A stretch of 64,000 nucleotides of DNA from positions 2,763,589 through 2,827,588 of the forward strand of contig NC_049997.1 in the NCBI RefSeq assembly GCF_000003815.2. Reading direction: 5' to 3'. This DNA is from Branchiostoma floridae (Eukaryota; Chordata; Leptocardii; Amphioxiformes; Branchiostomatidae). The position numbers were made by a program, and so were the translations under genes. The notes below the pieces were generated by a model. It had not been told where the DNA came from and made no database searches. It was given only the letters and a program-made list of their open reading frames with translations. This document shows positions 1 through 13,500 of the stretch, piece by piece. Every line of letters starts with the position of its first letter. Position 1 is the stretch's first letter.

Positions 1-148
1 AGAAGAAAACAATTCTTGTTTTTTTTTCTTCTGAAATCAGGCGAAAATTAATGAGCGCGCGGATGTCATCCATAAAATTTACTTGTTGTGGCCTAAGAAA
101 TGGAAACGGACTAAATTGTCATCAGCCAAAATGATGATCAACACCTAC

Positions 149-265
149 CACAATCTTTTTCATCAGTTAAGTCCAAACAGTTAGGTATTCCATCACAAGT
201 ACCGGCGGAGAATGGACCGCACTTGTGGGTTTCCTCACACTTTAAACCAAGGCACTGGACTGCCT
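149..265 (-). CDS. Exon: LDLa module K (last visible)
   Basis: 39 codons, phase 1-1, acceptor TGTTTTCAG and donor [38 protein letters not shown]: complete LDLa. It ends in phase 1, so the gene continues left of the window. Confidence 0.9.
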
Positions 266-3200
266 CTGAAAACAGGTAAGAAGAAGCTTGATTGAATCCA
301 TTCCATGTAGATGTAGATTCAAGGCGTTTCTTTTACACGGATGTGATTATGGTTAGGAAAACACAAGCAGTCTTTTATTATCTTTGAAGGAATGAAATGA
401 CATCAGTCTGTGTGCTTTTTCTCAGCTGATTGACCGAAACGCGTATGTCGTAGCTAATGTCGATCTACTTTAAGATTCTTTGCAAACAAATACTTGAAGG
501 GAATAGGCCTTATCCATCTGCTAAGATCTATAGCCATACTAGATTTAGTTCTTTGTAGTCTGGTTGGCAGGAAACATAAACACCGAACTTCGGGTAGAAC
601 ACTCCAGTACATGGGACCCAGCTTTGGTTTACAGACGACAGTAACTGTTCCTATGGTACTGTCTTACAATAGGAACATATCTAAACATGATTTACATATG
701 AGTGACACTTGAAGACGATTCTTACCGGTTTAACTAGTTGAATGTACTTAATTGAATTGTTTTGGCCAGTTCATTCTAGTGACGCTGAAAAAGAGTGATA
801 TATGTCCGAAAGCAAACCTCGTTTATTGTCCAGGTGTACGGGTTAAATTATATTTGAATATTATTGAGCTAGATAAACTGTAATTTCCAACACAAAAATT
901 GGACTCACCCAAAATTGCGACTGAACACCACCAGTGTTTGTCAAGGAGTGAACAATACTGTAAATGCATTTAAGTTTGCGGGGATTTAATTTCGCGGTAG
1001 CCGGAAAAAGGACTTTTCGCGGTGGTTTTAATTTCGCGGTAACACCATAGACTGCAGTCTGATACTATGATAATAAAATGTTCGCGGTGTTTTTTTTAAG
1101 TTCGCGGTAAAGTGGTCACCGCGAAAACCGCGAACATCAATTCACCGCGAACATTTCTACATTTACAGTACCTGGATGTCTAACCTTCATAAACGTATAG
1201 GATTCATTGTTATCTCGATACCTTGCTTTTGCAAAATCATCAGAAGAAAAGTTACCACAGTCTTGCTCGTCTTCCCAGTTACCACATTCAAACTGATTTC
1301 CATCATCACAGAAGAAGAAACTTGACGTGCACGCCCCGGTGCTGCACACATGGTCGTAAACATCCTCTTCGGTGTTCTGAGCCCCCATGATAGGCAGCAC
1401 TGCTGCAATGTATGTTCTCATGGATTCCCACTGCCCAGTACAGGTACCTGTCAGAAAACAATCAATATTAAGTATAGAAATTAGTAGTATCGGTAGGTAG
1501 GACTTAAACCTTCTCCGTAAGGAGGCGGGGGGAGGGGGTAGCCTGGATACCCTACCCCAACCTCAAAAATTTCTTTCGTGTTGTGGTCTGGCAGGATGGC
1601 TGTAGAAAGGTTCTCCCTTGATCAGAGAGATGAGAACCTAGGATTGATGACCACTCAAACCACAGGTAGCCAGCTACAACACACCACAGTTGGTCAGCAA
1701 GCTATCACAGTAGCGAATCAGATACTTAGTGGTTACTGTTATGGATTAAAAACATACAGGATCTTTAACCAATCATGGTAGGGTGTATTACCTCCTGCTG
1801 ATCCTGCTGCTGTTCTATTGGTGGAGTTTTTTGCCCACTATCTGAGGCAAAATTGAGAAGCCGGCCTATCCCATCCGGCCAGACCCCTGCACGATAGATA
1901 CTTGAGATCGGGCTGGGGTTTGGTAACCAGGCTAGGGGAGGGGGCAGATGATCTATGCAAGCCTGGCAAAGTCTCGTGTTCTCTCGCGAGATCGAGACTA
2001 GGACATTCTCCGTGACCAAGATGTGCTGTCAGACATCGAAAATCTGTTGGTAAGTACTCGTATACCTTTAAAACAGTCACTGTACATGTTGGAAGAAAAT
2101 TGATAGTAACCGGATACTGATGAATCTCTTCAACAAAGAATGATAATGATTGTAAATAAAAAAAAAATTAAAAAAAGATAAAAAATTCACGGGTCTTAGT
2201 GGCAAGTGTGCAGATGTTGACACACTGGCAGCACCAAATCCGTAGGTGTTTTTTGACACATTTAGACACATTAGCCGTGAGGCTCGGTGGGCGTCACTCC
2301 ACCGTCATGGGGGCAGGGGCATGGCGAGTATCGAACTCAGGACCTACTGATTCTGATTCCAACGCTAAAACCGTTGCGCCACACAGACACATGATTGTAA
2401 ATACTTATAGAGATCTAACATGAAGTCTCGTAACAGTGCATTATCAGCCATCAGTGCGGTTCTAATATCTCTTTGATAAATGAATTTGCATTAACCAGGG
2501 CTCGAAATTCTTTTTTTTGGAATTAGGTGCACTGGCGCACCCAGATTAAAAGATTGGGTGCACCAAAAAAAAATTTGGGTGCACCACTTACATTTAAGTA
2601 ATAACCTAATAGCAAAACCTTGTTACAAGCTATCAAATTCTTAAACAAGTACCATGACAGACATTTTTGTTATCTTTCTAACATTAGTGAGAATATGATG
2701 TATACTAGTATACTTTGATATCTTTACATACATAAACCTACGAAAATATTTGGGTGCACCCTGTGCACCCACAGAAAATATTTGGGTGCACAGCCAATTT
2801 TGGGTGCACCTGGGTGTACATGCACCCAGTATTTCGAGCCCTGTTAAGTAATGAAGCTCTTTACCACAATCCATTTCATCCTGCGGGCGTGAGTAGTCGA
2901 CGTGAAACATAAAAGTGCAGTCAGGAATACCATCGCAAACGCGATCCAGCCCAATGCATTCACTGTTAAATGTACCACAATAAAAGCCACCAGTAGACTT
3001 GCAATGCTCCTCTGTAATGTTGAAGAATACCGCAATGATTATGATGCGCATTACACCAGAAATGCTACTTTTACAACGGAATGTAAATGATACGTACTGA
3101 ACATGTAATAACTCGCAAGCAAGTACTTTAATACCGGCATGTATGGGCGGTAACCTGTCTTGTTGATTTATGAGTTTTCCTTTCTAAATTTGCTAATGAT

Positions 3201-3536
3201 GAGATCTTCAAAATTTGCTCTTTATTTGGATTGTACAGTATGGTACACCAAGCAGCCGAATGATCATCGTTATTAGGAACAGTAAGAAAGCATGTATTCT
3301 TTGAAGGCCAAACTTTGTTTTGCATCCTATTCTTTCAAAATAGTATGGCATCTGTGGCATTTATCTTGTACAAATTTTTCCCATCAAAAAGTAACCTCCG
3401 CAAGGCCTTAAAGGGGTTATGGAGGGTAGATTTCGGCAAAAATAGGGTGAAGAATTATATGACAACACTATAGCCATTGTAGAAGACTACTGGAAACACA
3501 TGCACATGTACCTCTCCTTCATAACCTTAGATTGAT

Positions 3537-3595
<59 letters not shown>

Positions 3596-3628
3596 TCGGA
3601 GAGAGAGTGAGAGATAGAGAGCCAGTCG

Positions 3629-3659
<31 letters not shown>

Positions 3660-6600
3660 GGGAGAAAGAGAGAGAGAGGTGATCATGACTTGGATTATTG
3701 GATGACGTTGTCATCTTTACAATCAATGGAAAACGTACCACAGTTTGCTTCGTCGTCAACACACGCCGATGCCTCTGTTGAGTCGTGAGTTATTGCCGTG
3801 TACATGTGACAGGAATTCAAGCCGTCGCAGATATCCTCGGGTAGGTAGCACTGTGTCAGCTGATTGCACTGGCACCTCCATCCTCCAATGGATTCGCAGT
3901 GTGCATCTTTTTTGGAGTCAATTGACGAGACAAAACCATTGCACGAGAATGAGACTTTAAATCTTGTCTATAGTCTAAGTCTGACCGACAGCAAAATGAA
4001 ATCATATCACAAAGTATTGCTGCAGCGGAATTTTCTTTCTTTTTTTATTTATTTTTATTATTTTGCTTTTGGACAGACGAGGATAATGTGGCACTGCACT
4101 CAAGATTTTGTAACTTACGAGGGTGAGTCAGAAAGGAATGCAAGTGGTTTCATAACAGAGTCTTTCTTTGATCGAATGAGTTGAAATTTGGCACAAAGGT
4201 TAAGACATCTCCCCTCTTGAGATTGAAACATCTAAATTTGTTGCTCATTGTTTTATAAGTGACTGAGCTGCTTTCAAGGTGACCACACCCTTGGTATCTC
4301 GCCAAATGAAAAGTGGGGTCCAATTAACGTACAATTAAGAATTTCCCTAAACCAATTTTTTTTACTGTAGGAGACTAAGCCAGCACATGCAATAAGCTGC
4401 ATTTCTCTATAAGCCACACGCTTATTTTCAACACTGAAATCCGAGCAGTATTTCTTTTTTCGTTGCTGGTGTAGATTGAGGTATACGCGGTCTTCAGGGT
4501 CATGAGATCTGCAGTGTTATGATTAAAACTGTCTGTAGCCTACTTTTTCATTAACAAAGAGAAATGAAACTTAGCACACTTTCTAGTCTTTAAACAGTTA
4601 ATAACTGTGTAAAGTTTCGTTTCTTTTGGTAGATGGAAAAGTAGTCTTTTAACCAACAACTCACGAATTCGTGTATAAATCCAACCGCTCTATAACGCAA
4701 CTTACTGCATCCTAGCAGCTGTAAATAAAGAACCATTACGAGTTTAGAAATGAAAATTGGTACACACCCTATAGAGACATTTGTTATCATACATATATAA
4801 TTTCAACCTCCTACAGTGATTTTTAGTGGGTCAGATTTAGAGGAATCGATAGTCTGACAAGCTACCAAGGGTGTGTTCATCTTGAAATCAACTCAGTTGC
4901 TCATAAAATGATAAAGACCAAATCTTCAAAACGTTCAATCTCAAGAGGACATATATCTCTACCTTTGTGCCAAATTTAAAATCAATTGATTAAAAAACGA
5001 GTCTGTTATGAAACCACTTGCATGACTTTCTGACTTACCCTCGTATATTAACAGTGCCACGTACACGGTAGGAAAAGGTAGTCTTTTATCTCCCTGACCG
5101 AAGTCAGGTACCCATTTTTACACCTGGGTGAAGTGAGGAAGGTCGTGTAAAGTGCTTTTCCCAAGGGCACAACAGCGGAATTTTCGGTTTCGATATCTGG
5201 TGTTCTAGATATGCTATGGTCGTGATTTTTGAGATAGCTCTTGGGGCAGATAGGAAGTAATGTAGGTTTGGCCGCCTAGCAACTTTTTTGGAATTGTATT
5301 CAAACAATGCCCCTATCACTCAAGACCTTTGTATAAGTAAGCTTCATGTTTTATGTAATTGTAGAGATTAATTCGTCTAAAACACGACTTCGTTCAACAA
5401 AACAGAGGATGTACACATATCGTCTTTATACCCCCTTTCCACTAGGACGGCGCTCTCGCGGCGCTCTCTCTGCGACCTCAAATTGGGAAGAGCGCGGTGA
5501 GAGCGCGGTGGGATCGCCAAGGTCGCGTGAGAGCGCCGTCAAGTGGAAAGGGGGCCTAAGCAATATGCAGCACATAGTATATAGTATAGTGGTTCCTAAA
5601 TGCTGAAAAACGATACTAACCACAGTGTTTTTCGTCCTCTCCATTTGCGCAATCAGGAATTGTATCACAAACGTAGTATTCGGGCAAACAGGTATTTTCT
5701 CCAGGGCATTTCCACCCGTACAATCCTTGGCATGGGTTCGCCAATCCTGCAAGATCAACATCATATAAACTTCGTTGTTAATGAGTTGACATTTTTTTCA
5801 GTTCATTTTATAGTCACCCATATGGTCTTTTGCAAAAAGAAAACAGTTCTCCTTTTAACATCACAAAACCCACACATAATAGAAAAGGTGGGATCTTTCG
5901 TCTTCCACTGTCTTCAACAAAGGAGTCGAACCCAATAACCCAGGATCTAGAGTTAGCTTTTACTAGTTTTAGACTAGAGTAGACACTTGTGATATTGTAT
6001 TTTACACTGTTTGAATCTTGTATGTTACCTGCAATTAGCCCACGTGCGAGAATTTGCAACAAACCTTGACTTTATTAGAGTAGACACTTGTGTTATTGTA
6101 TTTTACATTGTCTGAATCTATGTTACCTGCAATTAGTCCACGGGCAAGGATTTGCAATAAACTTGATTATTATTAATCATTTCGATCTGATAGAGGAAGT
6201 AAGTCACTGAAGACCTAAACAGTTGACCAATGCCAGTTGACCAAAGTTAATTCACTATACGACTCAAACAGTACGTGCTTGTTACGTATATGTATATGTC
6301 TATCTCTTTCTCTCTCTCTCTTTCTCTCACTCTGTCACTCTCTCTATATCTATCTACCTACCCATCTATCCATATATCTATCCATCCATCTATCTATCTA
6401 TCCATATCTATATATCTATATATCTATATATCTATATATCTATATATCTATATCTATATATCTATATATCTATATATCTATATATCTATATATCTATATA
6501 TACATCTATATCTATATATCTATATATCTATATCTATACATCTATATATCTATACATCTATACATCTATATATCTATATATCTATATATCTATATATCTA

Positions 6601-7449
6601 TATATCTATATATCTATATATCTAATATCATNNNNNNNNNNNNNNNNNNNNNNNNNNNNNNNNNNNNNNNNNNNNNNNNNNNNNNNNNNNNNNNNNNNNN
6701 NNNNNNNNNNNNNNNNNNNNNNNNNNNNNNNCCTGGTAGTCCTGGGTAGTCTATTACTCCATCACACACAAGATCCATTGGGATGCATCCCGCACGGCCC
6801 AGTAACATCTTGTCAGTGTTATCATTATAGACAGAATTCGCCATTTGACCGATCAGAACTATTGCATAATATCCACAGTAACCTTCATAAAACAAGATAG
6901 AAAAAACGGGTAAAATACTTTAGTAATAGAAAAGCTAAAAATGTGAAATTTATTCTCAAGCGAAAGCAGCATGTTTCAACAAAGGAGGTGCTTTCCCTAT
7001 GCAAAAATAAATAAAACATTTTCTTTACATGGAACATACTTTACTGCTTTCAACAACAAAAAGCATCTACACATATTTAACTGTCAGTCTATCTTGATCT
7101 ATATATCTATATATATATATACCATTAGATAGTTATCTAGATATAAATTTAGATACATATAAAGATATAGATTATAGGTAGGTAGATAGATAGATAGATA
7201 AATAGATAGACAGGTAGATAGATGGATAGATAGATATAGATAGTATACACCAACAACTAAAGCGTTAACACAGTTAACGTTGGTAATAGATATAGATATA
7301 CATGTAGATAATAGGTAGGTAGATACATAGATATATAGGTAGGTCGGTAGATGGATTATTAGATAGATAGATAGATAGATAGATCGGTGGATAGATAGAT
7401 AGATCGGTGGATAGATAGATATATAGGTAAATAGATAGCTAGATAGATG

Positions 7450-7484
<35 letters not shown>

Positions 7485-7529
7485 GGATAGATCGGTGGAT
7501 AGATAGATAGATAGATGGGTATATAGGTG

Positions 7530-7563
<34 letters not shown>

Positions 7564-10500
7564 TACAGTCAAACCTGCCCAAGACGACCACCCGGGAAAA
7601 AAGGACCGGAAAAAAGCGGTCGATTTGGACAGGTGGTCGCTGAGAAGAGTATCGACTCAAAACATGCCCGATGCAAAGTATAAATGGTTGCCGTTGTGTT
7701 TAATGGCAAATATCAAGCACACTGCACGCACGCAAAGAAGCGAGGTCTTTAATGTCAAATACAACACGCACACTGTAAACTGTAAATTTAACCCCAAAAT
7801 CCGACGCAAACTGGCCGATTTCGGCACAAAACCGCGCTAATTATCATCAAAAATCGATGAAAACCTCAATCTTGAAAATGATGCGGTCGTTATAGGTCCC
7901 AATTTGGGCCGGTCGCGGTCGCGTTGGCCAGGTGGTCGTTGAGAAAAGGGTCGCTTAATGCTTACGTCAATGGGAAAATANNNNNNNNNNNNNNNNNNNN
8001 NNNNNNNNNNNNNNNNNNNNNNNNNNNNNNNNNNNNNNNNNNNNNNNNNNNNNNNNNNNNNNNNNNNNNNNNNNNNNNNNTAGATAGAGAGATAGATAGG
8101 TAGATGGATAGATAGGTAGATAGATGGATAGATAGGTAGATAGATGGATGGATAGATAGATAGAGAGATAGATAGATAGAGCGATAGATAGGTAGATGGA
8201 TAGATAGGTAGATAGATGGATAGATAGGTAGATAGATGGATAGATAGGTAGATAGATGGATGGATAGATAGATAGAGAGATAGATAGAGCGATAGATAGG
8301 TAGATGGATAGATAGGTAGATAGATGGATGGATAGATAGATAGAGAGATAGATAGATAGAGCGATAGATAGGTAGATGGATAGATAGGTAGATAGATGGA
8401 TAGATAGGTAGATAGATGGATGGATAGATAGATAGAGAGATAGATAGAGCGATAGATAGGTAGATGGATAGATAGGTAGATAGATGGATGGATAGATAGA
8501 TAGAGAGATAGATAGATAGAGCGATAGATAGGTAGATGGATAGATAGGTAGATAGATGGATAGATAGGTAGATAGATGGATGGATAGATAGATAGAGAGA
8601 TAGATAGAGCGATAGATAGGTAGATGGATAGATACGTAGATAGATGGATGGATAGATAGATAGATAGACAAACTTAGCATACACCAACAACTGAAGCGTT
8701 ACCACAGTTGGTCTCATCCGAAAAGTCCCTGCAGTCCACATGGCTATCACATAACTCCTGCCGACTGATGCACTTCGGAAAAGGAGGAAGCGTGGATCTA
8801 CAAGCCCAGTATCCAATAGACTCACACACATCATCTGGAGTTTGTACAAAGAAATCGGGATAAGATATTGTGTATAGAGACGTATTGTCAAATATGTATT
8901 TCATATCCATACCCTGAGAACTACTATTATCTGTTCCCACTATCTCTGACGTATCTGCAGAAATCCACGATTATGAACTGTTGTATGCAGTAAAGCAGTT
9001 AAGTTAAGTTAAAGTTGCCCATGCATCTGTGTAGATGCGTAGGGGCGGCGCCCATCTCCATTTCTATAGCCCTTGGACCACACATTTGTGCAAATCACTG
9101 CAACAGGGTGGTGGTTCGCTGGTAGTGATGTGTGTTTAACTCCCATACTCTTTCCCAAATGCTGAGTGCTAAGCAGAGAAAGCAGCATGTACAAGTCTTT
9201 GGTATGACAAGGCCGGGGGTCAAACTCACGACCTACCGAATGCAATGCTACCCACTCGGCCATTGCACCGGTTGTTAAGTTGTCAAGGTGAAAAAAGAAA
9301 TCTTACCACTGTGACATTTCTCTTCGTCCGAGCCGTCCTCACAGTCAGGAATGCCGTTGCACAGAGATTCTCCTTTGACGCAACCAGGAGCATCACGGCA
9401 CTTCCAGAAGGCAGTGTCACCGAATGCACCATGAAGGGAACAGAATTCGTCTTTCCAGAGTTAAAAGAAATCGAATGGGAAATAGATTTTCAACGAATCA
9501 ATATCCTCTTCTTCAACTTAGCTTTCAAAAGGGTAACTACGATGATTTTGTTCACAATGGACTGTACGAAAAGTTGCTGTCACCCAGGTATGTTTACTTC
9601 ATAGAGGAACATATTTGCTTGTCTACAAAGGACATTTCGGCAACCTAAATACATTCATCACCATGCATATGGCCACACTGACTTAATTTTATGGATGACA
9701 TTCACGTGGGTATGGATTTTCGCCTGTTCTCAAAAAAACTGTGGCAACATGTGACCCAAGATCATCCCTGGTAAATCTGAATTGTATGCTTGCCAGAGGA
9801 TCTGCTCTCCAGGGTAAGAAGGCACATGGTCAGGGTATCTGGCCACTGCGCCCTTGTTCCCTCTTTAAATAAGAATGACAATAAAACATTTTTGAAATGG
9901 CGACGATTGCCTCTTACAGTCTTAATGGAGGTGACCTAGAGGTGGGCAAGAATATACTGGGTATGGTTTAGCACATTGTTTTGCTGGATTTTTTTTTCGC
10001 CCTCGCGTATTAGTTTTGGGGTATCCTGAGGATGAAATCCATAAAACCAAGCCTAATGTGAATGAATGAATGAATGAATGAATGAATGAATGAATGAATG
10101 AATGAATGAATGAATGAATGAATGAATGAATGGTTTATTAAGAAAAACGTGATACTTTGCAGCCAGGCGATGAAGCTCTTACAAGCTCTTACAAGAAGCC
10201 AAACAGAATGAAGAGCTGGCAGTCCTAGCAGCATCTAACGACAAAGAGTTCTGGAAAAAGATCCGACAGAGAAAGGGCAGAACCAACAGGCCGCAAGCAG
10301 TAAAAGTGGGGGAACAAGTCATCAACAATCCCAGTCAAGTGAGAGAAACTTGGGCAAGACACTTTGAGACATTGGGCAACGAACAGGAAGAGGAAGCCGT
10401 GCGCTTTGATGAAATACACAAGAACCAAATCACAGAAGAGGTAGCCAAGATGGAAGAAGAAAGCTACAACAACCTGGAAGGGATACTGGAAGAACCCTTC

Positions 10501-13500
10501 TCCCCACAAGAGGTAGCCTCTATTTGCAAGGGTTTGAAGAATGGAAAGAGTGGAGGCAGAGATGGCCTGGTATACGAACACATCAAGTATGGAGGTGAGG
10601 CATTGTGGGCCCGTTTGACATTGCTGTTCAATGCAATAAGAGAAAAAGAACACATCCCAGAAGGCTTTAAGAAAGGACTGAAGATACCCCTCCTTAAGCA
10701 AGGCAAAACAAACAAAACAGACATGGACTCGCACCGGGGTGTGACGCTGCTACCTGTCATTTCTAAAGTATGGGAGAGGACATTGTTTAATAGATGGAGT
10801 CCTTGGCTACATGATAGAAGTATACCTCACCAACTCCAGAATGGAGGACAAGTTGGATGCAGCAACATCACTACCGCCTTCATTGTGAGAGAAGTGATCA
10901 ACCACTACATTGAAAGAGGCAGCCTAGTATACGGCTGCTTCCTTGATACAAAGAAAGCGTACGACACAGTCTGGCTGGAGGGAATGTTGTTTAAAATGTA
11001 CAAGAAAGGAGTAAATGGCAGACTATGGAGACTCCTCAAGCTCATGCACACCGGTTGTACATATTCTGTCATGCTGAATGGAGGTTTTTCCAGAGAATTC
11101 AGCACTACAAGAGGTGTGAACCAAGGAGGTGTATTGTCCCTTACCTGCTATCTACTAGCAACAGATGATGTACACGACGAACTACAGCTACAGTCGGGAG
11201 GAGTGAGCATAGGAGGGATCAGTTGTGCTTCGCCTGCCTTAGCGGATGACATATGTCTGCTGGCGAGCACACAAGCAGGTCTGCAGAGAATGATCGACAC
11301 GATGGAACATTATGGGAAAAAATGGAGATTTGAATTTGCACCAGGAAAAAGTAAATGCATCATCTTTGGGCAGACAACTAGCAGCCATAACGTGGCCAGT
11401 GAAACAACCTTGTGGAAAATGGGAACAAGTTCTATACCGGAGACAGCTACAGTAACGCATGTTGGGGTACAACACTCTGCCAACATGTTATCAAAAGAAC
11501 CCATTGAGGGGGCATGCAGAAAAGGGAAGGGAAAGATTAGTGCGATTCTGACAACAGGTTCTGAAGGACAACACCCCAACCCGCTAATCTACAAGACCTT
11601 GTACAACACATTGGTCATTCCCAGCATGCTACATGGGTGCGAGTTTTGGGACCCTTCAAGCAGCGATCTACTTAAACTAGAGAGAGTGCACAGAAGGGGA
11701 GCAAAAAACATGCAAGGCATGCACTTTCAGACAGAGACGACGGCGTGTCTTAGTGCAATAGGACTGACAAGTCTGAAGTCAATCCTGGACAAATGTAAAC
11801 TCTGCCTTTTCGGAAAGCTCGTCAGTCTGCAAAACACTGTACTTGCAAAGAGAGTGTTCCTCATCAGGCTGTACTCATACATCCTAGCAAAGCCAGGCAG
11901 TAAGACAAGAGGATTTGTGGACGAGTGTTTTGAAGTTGCTAAGGAATATGGCCTGGTGGAGTGGCTGGAAGGATACTGGTTGACAACAGACTTCCCTACA
12001 GTAGATGCATGGAAACATCTAGTAAAGACGACAATACAGACACAAGAGAGTGAGAGGTGGAGGGAAAGCACTGCATCCGAAACCAACTGCCACAGGTTCT
12101 ACAGAGTCCACCAGACAAACAACAAACCCCACAAGCTATGGACACTAGCAAGACAACAGCCAGAGTATCAGAGAGACCTTAAGAACCTCATACTCCTCAG
12201 TACCATCCCAACCAGACACACCGTAAAAGCATGTCCAACCTGCCACAACGCTACAGAAGACTTGGTCGGTCATCTATTCACCAGATGTTTCACTTTTAAC
12301 CACTTACGACAAACCCTGGCAGAAGAAATAGCAAACACCCTGGGAGTAAGAGTCATGGCAAAAGTGCACGAGCAACCAGATGAGAGATTCACAGAGGTCA
12401 TGCTGGGTGCTGAGATAGTGGAAGAAGCCGTAGAACCAGCTGTGTGGAGCGCCTTCATCACAACAACGGCCAGATTGCTCCGCCCTCTGGCAGCCATGGC
12501 ATTAAAGCACGCCACCTGGAAAGAGAGGCAAAACTGCAGCACGGGGATGGAGAATAGAACACACGAGAGCTGAGGACGTACAGACGAGAGAAGAAGAAAG
12601 AGCTGAAAAGAGCTAGACTTAAACTACCCCCAACAAAGGCTACAACACAGCCTCGTCAGAAGCTAGACTGTGAGTTAAACATACGAGCTGTGGAGAACTG
12701 AACTGTGTAGAGTCACAAGGAGTTGTAGAGAATGATACAGAAAGGGTCACTGAACCTTGAAAGTGAAACTCTAAAGAACTTTAGAGAACTCTTGAGAGTT
12801 ATGTGTACAATGCACAGAAATAGAGACGAGAAGAGACAGTTATTATGGTATGATAGATCTGATCGAGTGATTTTTTAATGTCCCAATGGTCATCAGTAGA
12901 CTAGACGTTTAGGGCATGGGATACCCCTGGCAGGTTCGTTCACCTGCCCTCAGAGAGATTGTAAATATGAGTACGAAATTAAAACAATATAAGGATATAA
13001 TTTATTTTATTTTAACAGGATTGCTATGTACCACATGTTTAATGTCACGGCTTCCCCTTTGTAAATACTTCAGCTATGCAATGCTCTCCCAAGGGAGGAA
13101 TAAAGTACAAGAAAGAAAGAAATGAATGAATGAATGAATGAATGAATGAATGAATGAATTATTAAGAAAAACGTGATACTTTGCAGCCAGGCGATGAATT
13201 ACGTATACGGTACAATACAAGCCAGGGAAAACAACATATTACAAATGAGGCTCAGCATAAACTTTAAAACATCGATATGGAAGCATGCTTTAACCCTATC
13301 TAGATCAGTGTCATCGTCATTGGCAACAAAAGTCTTGGCAGACTTAGACACTAATAAGATAAGCATTATAGTCATCATTTTGTTCAATACATTTATGTAT
13401 AGCGGAAATTTCATATTTTGAAGAGGATGAACTGAACTGAACTGAACTCATATTTTGACGATTTTAGCCCAAAATATGACATTATGACGTCATAATTACG

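Noticed and set aside
6237-8891. Long open frames rich in Tyr/Ser/Ile (up to 309 codons)
   Set aside because: They are translations of tatc/gata microsatellites and cross N-runs; no splice or start context.
9245-9604. 119-codon plus-strand frame
   Set aside because: Shadow of LDLa module D, which is on the other strand with six well-spaced Cys and splice sites.
10306-12573. Host reverse transcriptase gene
   Set aside because: Target duplication, tail and truncation show it is a LINE insertion.
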